A DNA stretch of 48,560 nucleotides from Parachlorella kessleri. Lineage: Eukaryota > Chlorophyta > Trebouxiophyceae > Chlorellales > Chlorellaceae. Below, one piece after another: positions 22,191-33,200 of the stretch. The DNA lies in the NCBI GenBank assembly GCA_001598975.1, contig BBXU01000264.1, forward strand, positions 1 through 48,560, read 5' to 3'. The notes under the pieces are model-generated. The model was not told where the DNA came from and made no database searches. It worked only from the letters and a program-made list of their open reading frames with translations. A program made the position numbers and the translations under genes. The first letter of the stretch is position 1. Each line of letters opens with the position of its first letter.

Positions 22191-23456
22191 ACTTGTGTGG
22201 TGGGACCCTGTGTGGGACCCTGCCACTTTCCTTCCCTCATGTGCAAGCCGGGGGCTTGGACTCTGGGAGGGGGAAAGATAGACAGGCAGGCAGGAGCACT
22301 CCCGGCAGGTTTGGTGCAGGTCTCTTGTTGTCAGACAAGTCATCCACAGCTGTCTTGCAACTTAAGGTTTTCAAGCAAGGGAAAACGCCGCAAGAAAGCG
22401 GGCAAACGTGTCAACTTGACAACGAAGGCCTTTGTCACCACCCTGTCACAGGGGTTTAGGAAAGGCCAGGGCAGTGAGGTCGTAGCTAGGACGGTGCACG
22501 GGGGGGCTTGGCGCAGACAACCGCCGTCCTGATCCGCTGGTCGTCGCCGACCACTGAACAGTCAGTACAACTCATCCCCCCCATGATCTCAGGCAGGCCC
22601 AGGCGGTATCTCCCCTTCTCTGCAGTACTGTTTGCAGAAGCAGTCCTCCGGCTAAAGTCCCCCGTGACAAGGAGGGGAAAGCCCACCTTAGAGGGCCTCG
22701 GAGGGGGGAGGGGGATGCTGGGCTCTTCAGAGTAGCTGATCAGTATTTGGAAGGCATCCGGGTTCTTATTAATTCAGAAGCCGGATGCAGGCAATGGCGT
22801 GCCGGATGGGGCGCGGCATCCCGGGCAGTACCCGCGGGGGACTTTTGTGCGACTTTCTTGCCGTGGAAAAAACAACCATCTGAGCACAGTTGCCACACTC
22901 ACAGCCTGCAATTGCCACTCTCTCTATCTATTGCCCTTGCTTGTCAGGACTACAGTGAGCAACCGCGTGAGGAAAGCAGTCCTTCCTCTGGGCAACCTAA
23001 CCTAGCAAGGGCAAAGTCATGGTTTGAGTTGTCGGAAGGCCAACTTGCCGGGGGAGGTTGTATGCGCAAGGTACGGGCAATCGTGGAGGGCAGGGTTGCG
23101 CCTACAGGCAAATTGTGCGCCAGCATCGGCAAAGGGTGCGGACATATTTGGCGGTGAACTATGTGCCATGCGCGCACCGTGGCACCTTAGTTGGACGGGC
23201 ACCCGAAGGCTGACGGCCAACATGTCTGGCTGGTTTACGCCAGATACTAGCTGAGCCTTTCGGCCGTCTCTATGGTGTCAATTCCGTCCTGGCTCTGTTA
23301 GTTGCTAGCTACACTTCCACTGATGCCACCTGCAGGCATATCCGTCTGCAAGCTGGCTGGCACCTGTACCCTTGCCCTAACATGGTGTGGACCATGCACA
23401 TACCCTTGCCCACTCTTTGCCAACATACCTTGCCCAAGCTTGCCTGCAGGGGAGGG
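22191..23456. other. Intergenic region, no supported gene
   Basis: This stretch contains the ASCC2 3' flank and the upstream region of the first glycosyltransferase-like gene. Open frames on both strands (for example 22486-22686 minus and 22747-23157 plus) lack family signatures and coherent splice partners. A CCTGCAG acceptor just before 23451 could mark an upstream exon of the next gene. Confidence 0.4.
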
Positions 23457-26400
23457 ATGAGCCAGTGGCCGCCACCCCAGAACGTCTACCGCACCCGGTC
23501 CTTTGGAAAGAACGGCTTTGACACGAACGGGGCCAAGCCCAGCGACTTCCTGGCTACAGGGGTTGCCCAAGTGCAGGCCCACGCAGGCGTCACCCTCCTA
23601 GCGAAGCACCACCAGCAGTACTACCTGCGCAGAAGCAACAGCGGCGTCTTTGGCTGGGCGCCTGCCTTCACCCTCAAGCGGCTGGTGCTGGCCCTGCTCT
23701 TTATAGAGTGTTTCAGGCTGACGGCAATCAAGTCGCTGCTGCTCCCCCAAAGTAGTCCCCCCCACAGCTTCTCAGCGGCCCTTCAGGCGCTGAATACTGA
23801 CTTGGTGCCCAACACACAGCGCCACAGTCTGGGGGCCAGGCTCAAGCAGCGCGCGGTGGCGATTGTGGGCCAGATAGTGTTTCCTGCTGGGCGCGGCAGG
23901 GGCTTGCGGGAGCAGCAGCACTTGTTACTGAAGCGGCTGCCGCCACAGCATGGGGAGCATGCGGCCGTCGGCGCTGTGCTGGCGGTTCCGGGGGCGGCTA
24001 GCGGCGCGCAGTCTGCTGCCGAGCACGGAGGAGAGCAGCAGCAGCAGGGGCAGGACGCCTATGTTGATGACAGCGTAGACGACGCCACCCTTAAGGACAC
24101 TGCTTACTTGGAGGATCTGCTACCGGCAGCGGCGAAGCAGGCGCAGCGGGAGCAGGAGGCACAGCAGGCGTGGCATGAAGACCCCGTGGATTATGAGGCC
24201 CCCTCGGTGGCCGACTATGACGTCGAAGGTGCTGCTGATAGGAGGGGCAGAAGGGCAGACCAAAGTGTTCTTCTAGTCAAAGGCTTGTGATGTCAGGGCA
24301 CGGCGCTTGTGACGTGAACCGTGTTGCCACGCTTCAACATGGCTCCGGAGGGAAGAAGCGGGCTTACAGGGTCTGGCAAGCCACTTACTTTGCATGGCTG
24401 CGAAGAAGGGGAAAGGGTGTAGTGTTGTACCTCTGGCGATATGATTTCCATTTCACTTTGGGCGTGCCTAACCCCGGTGCTTCCATTTGCCCCATGCCAG
24501 GGGACGAGGATAGCTTGCGCGATGATGACTACAGCGATGGCCAAGCCACGGGTAGCAAATCTGCCGCCAAATACCCAGGGCATCCCGCAGGCGGCAGCCG
24601 GCTCAAGTCTGACAAGCCAGAGGTCGCCACAAGCCAGGCGACAGGGCTTGGGAAGGCCAGTAACGGCGGCAGCAGCATCGGCAGCGCTAGAAGGCAACAG
24701 GCCAGCTCGTCAGCAGAAGCCGTGCCCACAACGGCAGCGGCGGGAGCGCTCTTCTTGCCGGTGCCCTCCAGCAAGCGCAGGTGGCTAAGCTTCAGCGTGT
24801 GCAACGGGCTGACCAACCAGCGGATAGCCATCCTGAGCGCAGTGCTGCTGGCAGCGGAGAGCCGCCGCACGCTGCTGCTGCCGCGGCTGCTGGTCAACGG
24901 CACGCAGGTGGGGTCTGGGGCTGAGTGCCTGGGACCGCTACTAGGCCGTGGGTGCAGGTCACAGGCGGTGATTTTTCTCAGTGCCAGTTCTTTCTGGGGA
25001 ATGCTGGATCATGAGGTTGCTGGACACCTGCTAGGTATCTCTCATCAAGGCAGCTAACTGATGATGCCACAAGTCTGTTAGAGGGCTAGCTGTGTAACTT
25101 TTGCACATGCTGCTGGTGCGGCCATTGAGGGGGCGTGCCTTGACCCACTTCCGCTCCTGCAACCTATGCCAAGATTGCAGCGAGCTTTAATAAGAGCTAC
25201 CTGCCCGCCCACCTGCCTGCCTGCAGTCCAGCAACGAGGTGAACGAGAAGAACGCCCCCAGCTGCGCCTTTGAGGACATCATGAACCCGCAGAAGTTTAA
25301 GGCCAGCCTCGCGGCACAGAACGTTACGGTGAGAGCACATGCTGGCAGGGTGGCAGGGTTAGCCGGGGCGGCAGAGGGGCGGGGAGCACAAGCGGGCAGG
25401 GTTCAGTGGGGTGGCAGAGGGGCCCCGAGAGCAGAGGCAACAGGAAGATACGGGTACCCCGTGTTTGCGACGCGTTACTCGCCCTGCCTGCCCTTACCTC
25501 CTGCCTACCATGCCTGCTGCAAGTCTTGCCTCCCTTGGTTTCCTAAAGTCTCGTCAGCCTTCACAAACTATCACCTGCCTTTTCCTCCTGCCAGCTATGT
25601 GTGGGCTTGCCACCTCCTGGCCTGGTGCAGTGGCGACCAACACGCTGTGCCTGCCCTGCCTGCTGCCTGACAGGTGGACATGCCCACGTTCTCCACGCCC
25701 GCGGTCACGGCCCGAGTAGACCTGTCCAGGGGTGCCACCTTGAAGCTGCTTAGAGACGTTGACAGCGAGGTAGGACTGTGGCCCCATCAGGGGCTGGCTG
25801 TTGCGCCCTTGCGCTGCCGTTCCGTGTGGAGTATGGAGGCAGAGAGGAAGAACCCCAGGAGGGATGGCTGCTGCAGGGCTGGGGACAGGCATGCTTAGCC
25901 CCTCCTGCTGTGCATGCTGTGGAGGTAAGGCAGCTGCTGACATGCCAGCGTATGTTGCCCTTTCCCTACCCTGCCCTGCAGGAGCACGTGTGGCTGACCT
26001 GCCCCCTTCTGCGGGTGCCGCCCTCGCTGTTCCTCAAGCACGAGCCGCTGGTGTGGGCCGCGCTGGAGGGCATGCAGCCTGCTGACGACCTGAAAGCCGT
26101 GGTGGCCACTTTGGAGCAAAAGATTAAGGCGCTGTCGCCACGGCAGGTGCGTAAGGGTGCTGCTGGCATGCCAGCGGGTTGCTTCCTTCTCTGTGTTTGC
26201 TCTCTCGCGTACGACTAAATTGTGCTGCCAAGGTCACTGCTTCTGCTGTAAGGTTGATTCCTCGTCGGCGGGATCTCCGTGTTTGTAGGGGGGGTCCCCT
26301 GGAATATGGCCTGGTGCACTGTGCTTAACTACCCTGTACTGCGTGTGCTTATCCTTCCTAACCGGCATTCTGGTTTGCCGGCTTCACGTAGTCACGATTA

Positions 26401-28639
26401 GTCACGGCCTGCCCAGGGCAGGTTGGTAGGTAAGGGCGCATGGGGCATCGGCCTGGTGGCAAACTTGCCCCCTTTATGACAGATCGAGAGCTTGGAGATC
26501 TCCCTACCCTGTTCTCAGTCACACATCAAGGGACAAACTACAGCGCCTCGGGCTTACAGATCTGCCCCACTTGGGTTGGTGGAGCATGCAGGCGTTCAAT
26601 GTGCTGCACCTACGGGTAGAGCGAGACTGGCTGAAGCAGTGCCCAGGCCTACAGGACAGGTTTGCCTGCCTTAACAACACCGCTACGGGTGAGCCACAGG
26701 CCCGGTGTGTGTGTGTGTTTGGGAGCCATTCAGGGATGGGTTGGCCTGTTGGATGGCAGGGGCCTTGGGGAGCGGCAGAAGGGAAGAGTGATAGGTGATG
26801 CGCTATTAGTAATGTCTTGTGCACCTCTTGTCACGTCCCACTGAGCCCGAGAGTCCCGTCATGGCGATGTTCTGGCCCGGGTCTAGGCTCGTCTGAACGA
26901 CTGTGATGCCATCAGGCAAACCGTTTCTTCAGGGCAACCTTAACATAGAGTAAATAAATGTCGCGTGGCAGTCCGCCGAGCAGCTTCCTCTCTGCCATGC
27001 CTGCAACACATCCCCCTTGCAATCTCCCTGCAGTGGGGGCGCAGCTGCTGCAGCTGAAGATTGACCCACAGCTGCCGCTGCTGCTGGTGCTGGATAGAGA
27101 GAACCTGGATACGGACATGTACCAGGTGAGGAGGGAAGCAGGCATTACCATTTCCCAAAGTGACATATCAAAGCCAGTGACATAGCAACCGGCGCGAGGT
27201 GATGCTTAGGGTTGTTCCCTGGACCGAACCTAGGTCTTGAGCTTTGAAAGGTTGGTTTGAGGCCACATTCCTAGGAGCCCATCCTGTGTGTCATCATGTG
27301 TGCATGCCAGGGGTTTGGTCTACCTTTAATGTCTGGTTACTAGGCTGGCCGCATGCACCTGAGTACCCTGGTCATGTTGTAACCCTCCGATGGTAGGTGT
27401 GTGCTCGTTCATGCCGTCTAGGGTGCCGTTACTTTCTTGGACCTGCTGCATATGTTGATGGTGGCAGGCAGTGAACAGAGAAGTGGTTGGGGTGAAATGG
27501 ACTGACATTTCCCTTGTCACTGTTGCTGCTGCTGCTGCAGGCGGCAGTCTCGAGCCTCAAGGCCCACCGCTTTCGCCCCTACGTGCTGCGGGAGTTGGCT
27601 GACAAAGGCTACAGCCGGGAGCAGGCAGCCATGCTGTCCTACCACCTGGGGCTTGGGTGAGTTTCTGCACAGTGTACTGCAGAGGTACTGCACAGTGTAA
27701 CTGCCCGCTATCTGGCGCCCCGTCCCTTCCAGCTCTGCCTCAATAGCGCAGCTCTGTGGCCAGCCTCTATCAAGGCTGTTAACAGCGCAATCAGCATCCA
27801 GCACCTTTCCAAGGTTCTGGGGGCTCCCTGCTCTGCTCACGTGCCACTGGCTACCCACCGCAGGGCTCACCAGTTTGTAGGCAACGCGGTGTCCACCTTC
27901 TCTGCGCTGCTCATCATGGAGCGTGCCCACTCGGGCAAGTTTGCCGCCTACTACAACGGAGGCATGATCCCGCTCAGGCAGTTTGTGCCGCTGTACCAGG
28001 TGCGGCGGGGGCAGCACGGCCGGGGGAGGTTGGGTGGTGGCGGGTGGGTGGTATCAACCTGTGGGTGCTGGTGGCTGGCTGTCATTCTGTGCAGATGGGT
28101 GCCTCCCACAACACGTCAAAGGGGGCCAGCCGCCGCCTGGCCGCCTCGTGGCCTTGGGCAGGCCACTCGGGCGGATGCCGGGGTGCTAGTTTGTGCCGCC
28201 TCGCGTCCGCCAGTCTGGCTTGCAGCATGTCTTGCGGCCAGCCTGGCAGGGGCCCTTGGGGGAGGGATAGGTCCAGGGTGGAGTTCTTGGCCTGGGCCTG
28301 CGCATATAGCTGCAAGGCGGGGCCAGTGTTGGTGGATGGTGACAGGCAATGAAAACTGGGGAGAGGTGAGGGTATTTCGGGGGTTGGATTCAGTTATGCG
28401 CTTGGGCTTGTTAGCAGGCCTACAAAGAACTGGGAGAGGTGTGTCCTGGCCTGCTGCCCCTGGGCAAAGGGGGTTCCTCAGTCGTGCATGCTCAACCCTT
28501 CACCGGCTGTGTGCTGTGTGCCCTGCTGCAGCTGTCGAGCGCGGCACCCCAGGCTCTTGACGGTGCAGGATTGTTGGGAGGTTCGAAGGACACGAAGATG
28601 TTTGGAAATGCGAAGGACAAGCCGCTAGCAGCCGTGTAA
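23457..28639 (+). CDS. O-fucosyltransferase-like type II membrane glycosyltransferase, copy A, 10 exons
   Basis: Exons: 23457-24228, 24501-24907, 25227-25328, 25674-25769, 25982-26146, 26592-26688, 27034-27125, 27541-27656, 27864-27999, 28532-28639 (2091 nt, 696 aa). A short cytosolic tail is followed by one membrane segment at about 76-96 (LKRLVLALLFIECFRLTAIK), which fits a Golgi type II anchor. Next come an Asp/Gln-rich stem and a catalytic-like region from about 350: WLSFSVCNGLTNQRIAILSA, LLLPRLLVNG, FNVLHLRVERDWLKQCP, LLLVLDRENLD, and HQFVGNAVSTFSALLIMERA. This order matches plant PF10250-type GDP-fucose O-fucosyltransferases; donor and acceptor are not determined. The last exon was chosen by phase and by its match to copy B (LSSAAPQALDGA versus LSNTASARQHALDNA). 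The start is uncertain because an acceptor-like CTGCAG lies just upstream. The exon 1 donor (GTGCTG) is weak. TGTAA overlaps the stop codon. Confidence 0.7.
25350..25440 (+). repeat. Short direct repeat in intron 3 of glycosyltransferase copy A
   Basis: A GGCAGGGTT...GGTGGCAGAGGGG-type block occurs twice about 44 bp apart just after exon 3. It does not include the splice donor. Confidence 0.5.
28635..28639 (+). terminator. TGTAA overlapping the stop codon of glycosyltransferase copy A
   Basis: The last codons GTG TAA form TGTAA. If used as a poly(A) signal it would give a 3' UTR of only about 10-20 nt, which is unusual; the next TGTAA is near 29575. Confidence 0.25.
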
Positions 28640-30289
28640 GCGGTTGAGGAGCGGGTCCAGCTGGCTGGTGTGAGTAGAGATTTGGAGGGGTAGGTGAGTA
28701 AGCAGCACTTCTGCGGCACGAAAGTATGGTGTCTTGATGAGAAAATTGTTTGGGGTGCAAGGTTTCGCTCAGCAGGCTCCGGCCTGGTCTCCATGTATGC
28801 ATGGCATTTGGTGCAGCTCCGGGGCTCAGAATAAGATACTGCTGTGCTTGTTGTTGCGCAAGTGAGCGCTCTTGAACATACGCGCGTTGGGGTGCATACT
28901 GCTTCGGTTGCGGAAGGAAGGATTGCAGTGCCGCTCTTTGCGCGGAGCGCGTGCCGGCCCACTGGCCAATTCTGTCAGGCGTTGGTCTATTTGTTCACAC
29001 AGTCTGGGATGGTACGCGGGATGGCTAGCACGTCTTCTGCGGTAGGTATGCTTGTCTTCCTTGCCTTCACCACATCATGCACTTTCATGCCTGGGTAGGA
29101 CATTTTGTCACTCTGGTGGACTCTTTCTCAGTTCGTAGTATTCAAGCTTCCTAGCGTCATGCCTTCATTTATCTCCATAGGCCACACTCATCACAGTCTG
29201 GTTGCCAACTGGTTGGCCTAGCATATCAGTGTGCCGTCAAGACGTTAGTTAAGGTCAAGGGGGTTCACTTACAGTCAAGGATGTACCGCAGGGCCTGGAG
29301 TTTCTGCTTGTTCCCATGCGTGTCGGCGCCCATTAGGACTACTACTAGGTGTGACAAGTATTCCGACTTATTGCCTAGTCCTTGCCCTTTGCTCCCTCGT
29401 CATTGATATTTTTGTCTTTTTCCTGAACCAATGCCTGCGTTGTAGGGGCTTTGGTTTCTTGTGGCTTGCCTTTGATGTGCAGCAGTAACTCACAATATGC
29501 AGAAGCAGCGTCGGTAAGCGAGGGTTGCAGCCATGGTTGCAAGGAAATGCAATGCTTTCGTGCCCATAATATTTGTAAACTATGAGCTAAGCAATTTGCA
29601 AGTAGATCTTCCAAGTTCTTCTGCATCCAGTCCAAGGGGGTCTTCTGCATCACTAGTGGTCGTGCACCTGACCAGAAGAAACGAAAAACTTGGGGAGAGA
29701 ACTGCTGGCTTAGAACTCAGGCGTATCCTGCATCCAGGCCTGCTCGTACAACTCAGCTCACTCCCTGTTCGCATTCCCGGCCACCCATGCTACAAACCCC
29801 GGGACCTGCCCAAGGGTACTGAATTGCGTCATGTCACCGAGGGGAACTGTACTGCATGATTGGGACACTGCCGTGTCCAGCACCGTAAAGACAGTCTTGA
29901 AACCAGTCGAAACCTATTAGACGACCAACAACTATCCGACTTCAGCCTGGTAGCGTGCGCTGGGGCTGTTGGGCCCACAAATGACACAACAGGTGGGCCC
30001 TTCCTGCCTAGCTAGAGGCACTGCCGCGCTTATTCGTCCACTGCTCGGCTTCCAATTGCCCGATTTGTCCCTCATGTGTAGCCAGGCTAGCTGGCACTGG
30101 ATCCCGTCCCACCTGCCACTTCTCCATTTTTTCAGTTCGCTCTTCCATAAGTTCAAGCTGGACTGCGTACTGCAGGGCGATCATTCCTACGGCTGATTCT
30201 ATTCAGTGCGATCACCCCCGGTTGCGACCCAGCAGTAGAGAGTGCCTCAGCCCGCACAGGGTGACACAACCCGGGTGCCTGGATGCCCG
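28640..30289. other. Spacer between the two glycosyltransferase genes
   Basis: This stretch is longer and less GC-rich than the other spacers. On the minus strand it holds several coding-like fragments interrupted by stops and frame changes, listed separately. The promoter and 5' UTR of copy B must lie in its right-hand part. Confidence 0.5.
28900..30225 (-). pseudogene. Decayed minus-strand coding relic of unknown family
   Basis: I do not recognise this sequence. Read on the minus strand from 30225, a frame encodes a charged amphipathic segment (VQLELMEERTEKMEKWQ). A phase-0 GT...CAG intron would join it to EGPTCCVICGPNSPSARYQ (about 30015-29950). The same frame continues past TAG, TAA and TGA stops through FTVLDTAVSQSCSTVPLGDM and QVPGFVAWVAGNA to about 29640. 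Further fragments are MGADTHGNKQKLQALRYILD (about 29335-29270) and MSYPGMKVHDVVKARKTSIP (about 29102-29040, ending at a TAG), followed by a shifted frame EQIDQRLTELASGP. The residue composition looks protein-like in one strand direction only. A gag-like retroelement relic or a dead cellular gene are both possible. Confidence 0.35.
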
Positions 30290-33200
30290 ATGGTCAAGCA
30301 GCAGCAGCAAGCACAACCTCCCTGGGCAGCAAGTGGATCCCGCCCACGCCCCCCTGCAGCCGGCAGCAGCAGCAGCACCCTCCCTGCAGCCAGCAGCCAC
30401 CCCGCACGGCCCCGCAGCCAGCCAAAAGCAGCAGCAGCAGCAGCAGCACGCTTGCCGCACTTACGGACAAACGGCAGCAGCACCAGTGAAGCGGCTCATG
30501 CGGGCAGCTGGGGCAGCTGGGTGGCAAGCGGCTTCTCCGTGCGGTATCTAGTTATCGCCCTGGTTGTGGTGGAGTGCATACGGCTTGGCAGCCTGCAGTC
30601 CCACCTGGGTCAACGGAGTGGCGGCCGGCTATCTGCAGCAGTTAGGGCACTCAATGCCGACCCTAAGGCCAACCCAGCAGCACTGGGGCTGGGCAACCGG
30701 CTTCGGCGGGCCTTGGGGGGCGACAAAGAGACGAGCGCGCTGGCTGTGGCACGCTCGATCGTGTTCAAGGCGGGCGAGGCCAAAGGTCTGCGCGACTTGC
30801 AGCGGCTGCTGCTCAGGCGGCCGGCCAAGCGGGGCAGGCGGCACCACTCGCAGCAAGCGGCGGGCGCGGTCGCGGACCCCTTGCAAGCACGAATACAGAT
30901 GGGACGGCTGGAGCAGCAGCAGCAGGAGCAGCAGGCGCAGCAGCAGTGGAAGGAGAAGGGGGCATACCTGGAAGACGTGGCAGCCGAACAGCGAGCCAAG
31001 GAGCAGGATGTGCTCAAGAACAGGGCCTACTTGGACGACCTGCATGCGGGGGATGTGCGGCAGCAGCAGCCTGACGATAAGGACTTTGGCGGGGTGACCA
31101 GCAGTAACGTTGACTACGATGACGAAGACAGTGTTGAGGTTAACTATGGGGACGACGGCACTGACGCGGAGGAAGGTGAGCAGTGGCTAATTGGTTGCAG
31201 CACGCGTAGGAGACTGCCCCAGCCCGACAGCTGGCTACCTGCCAAACAGGCTGTGACCTGTCAGCACCCAGGGCTGCTGGACTGCAGCCGCTGCTTCAAC
31301 TCACAAGCAGCACTTGTGCCTGCTTAGTTGAGGTGTGTTGCATTGCACGGTCCGGCATGTTTGTGGGCGGAAGAGGCCTAGGTTGTGAAGCAGCTGGTCC
31401 CAGGCGGGTGGCTCGCGGGGAGAGTGCCCGCCAGCTGATGTCAATGCTTGCCACCAACGTCTTTTTGCTCTGCCCTTGCACAAGCACTCACAGGTCAACG
31501 GGATGCCGTGTCGGCAGGGTGCCTGCGAGGCTAGTGGCAATTGTGTGCGCCGAGCCTGAAGCTTGCTCACTGCTCTGTTGACCCCTATGCAGACCCCGGC
31601 TCGAAGCAGCAGGTTGCAGAAGGGGCAAAGGGAGCAACTGGCAGGGAGAAGGAGACGGCAGACGCTGAGGAGACAGACTATGACACGGAAGATTATGACG
31701 AGGAGTATGGGGGTGACGAGGCGGGAGGGGATAGCGCAGCTGCGATAGAGAGGCCGGGGTCAAAGGAGCCAGAGTTTGAGGAAGTGCAGGCGGCTGTGAG
31801 AACCTCCGGCGCGGGTAGGGAATCTGATTCCGGGGCGGCAGCAGATACCTCCCAGGCGGGGGCCACCGAGGAGAAGCGCCGGTGGCTGAGCTTCAACGTG
31901 TGCAACGGGCTGACTAACCAGCGGATAGCCATCCTGAGCGCGGTGCTGCTGGCAGCGGAGAGCCGACGTACACTGCTGCTGCCGCGGCTGCTGGTCAACG
32001 GCACGCAGGTGGGGTCTGGGGCTGAGTAGTGGCGGGTGGGCCGAGAGTGGTGCAACCCTGCGGTGGTTGCATGGAGCCTTGCAAGCCAGACACGAGCACA
32101 CAAAAGGAACTCAGGGCCAGCACTAACTCCTTGCCGCACTTGGCATTGAGTCGATATGCCATGCTGCGCTGCCTGCTATCTCATCATGCCACGGGCTCAG
32201 CCATTCGTGCCCAGAACTGCCGCATCAGCTTGCTGGCTTGGCTGGCACAGCTCATGCGCAGCAACGCAGCACCATCCAGCCGCATTGCCGCCTTGCTTAT
32301 CGTGAAAAGCCTGGTGGCATCAAAAGACGCTTCAAGGCTGGGCAGGGCACCAGTTCTGACTTGCATGGCACATGCTTCTCGGTCATTGCGGGGAGCACCG
32401 TGAGCTACCGCAGCTTACTGGCTGCGGCATGGGGTTAGCAAGGAGGACCTCTGCCTCTGCTTGGCTGCCTGCGCTGCGCTTACTGTGGCTGGTACGCGAA
32501 GCACGCTAGTGCCGGGTGCTTGCCCTGCATCACAAGCTCAACCCTGCCTGCTTTATGTGAAACGAGCTTACTGTAGTGAGCTACCTACCTACCTGCCCAC
32601 CCACCTGCCTGTCTGCCTGCAGTCCAGCAATGAGGTGAACGAGAAGAACGCCCCCAGCTGCGCCTTTGAGGACATCATGAGCCCGCAGGCGTTCAAGGCC
32701 AGCTTGGCGGCAAAGGGAGTCGTGGTGAGTGGTTTGACTCGCCTGGTGGCTCTGTCCCCAGCACCGCCACTAGGTGGTGGCTTCAGTAGGTATAGCGGGG
32801 CCTGCATGCTGCCTCTTGACTCAGTGCCATCCTAATTTACAGTAGTATGCCTTATGTACAACATACTCAAGTGCCACATGACGTACGACCACGCCTTACA
32901 TTCAAGATGGGATGCACGTAACAGCGTGGGGTTAGACACCAGGTTGGCGGGTGCCAGGTGCGTTAGTCAGCCGCGTCTGATGATTGCGTACCCCTGGGGA
33001 TTCACTTTCGCGTGTTTGGTAAGGGAATCTCCTGGGGAATCTCCTCCAGGCCATTCCCAGCTGCCAGGTGGCCGCGGTGCTGCTTTGGAGGTCTACTTTA
33101 CTCCAGTACACGTCTCCATAGTCCATGCTGCCTGGGCAGCACTACTAACAAATTATGCGACTGCCGCTCTGCCTGCCCTGCCAGGTGGAGATGCCAAATT

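Noticed and set aside
22486..23157. Open frames in the ASCC2-glycosyltransferase spacer
   Set aside because: No recognisable motif and no splice partners in phase; composition is not clearly protein-like on one strand.
30212..30551. Cys-rich and Ala/Leu-rich open frames opposite the start of glycosyltransferase copy B
   Set aside because: They are reverse readings of CAG/GCA repeats that encode the Gln/Ala-rich N-terminus on the plus strand.
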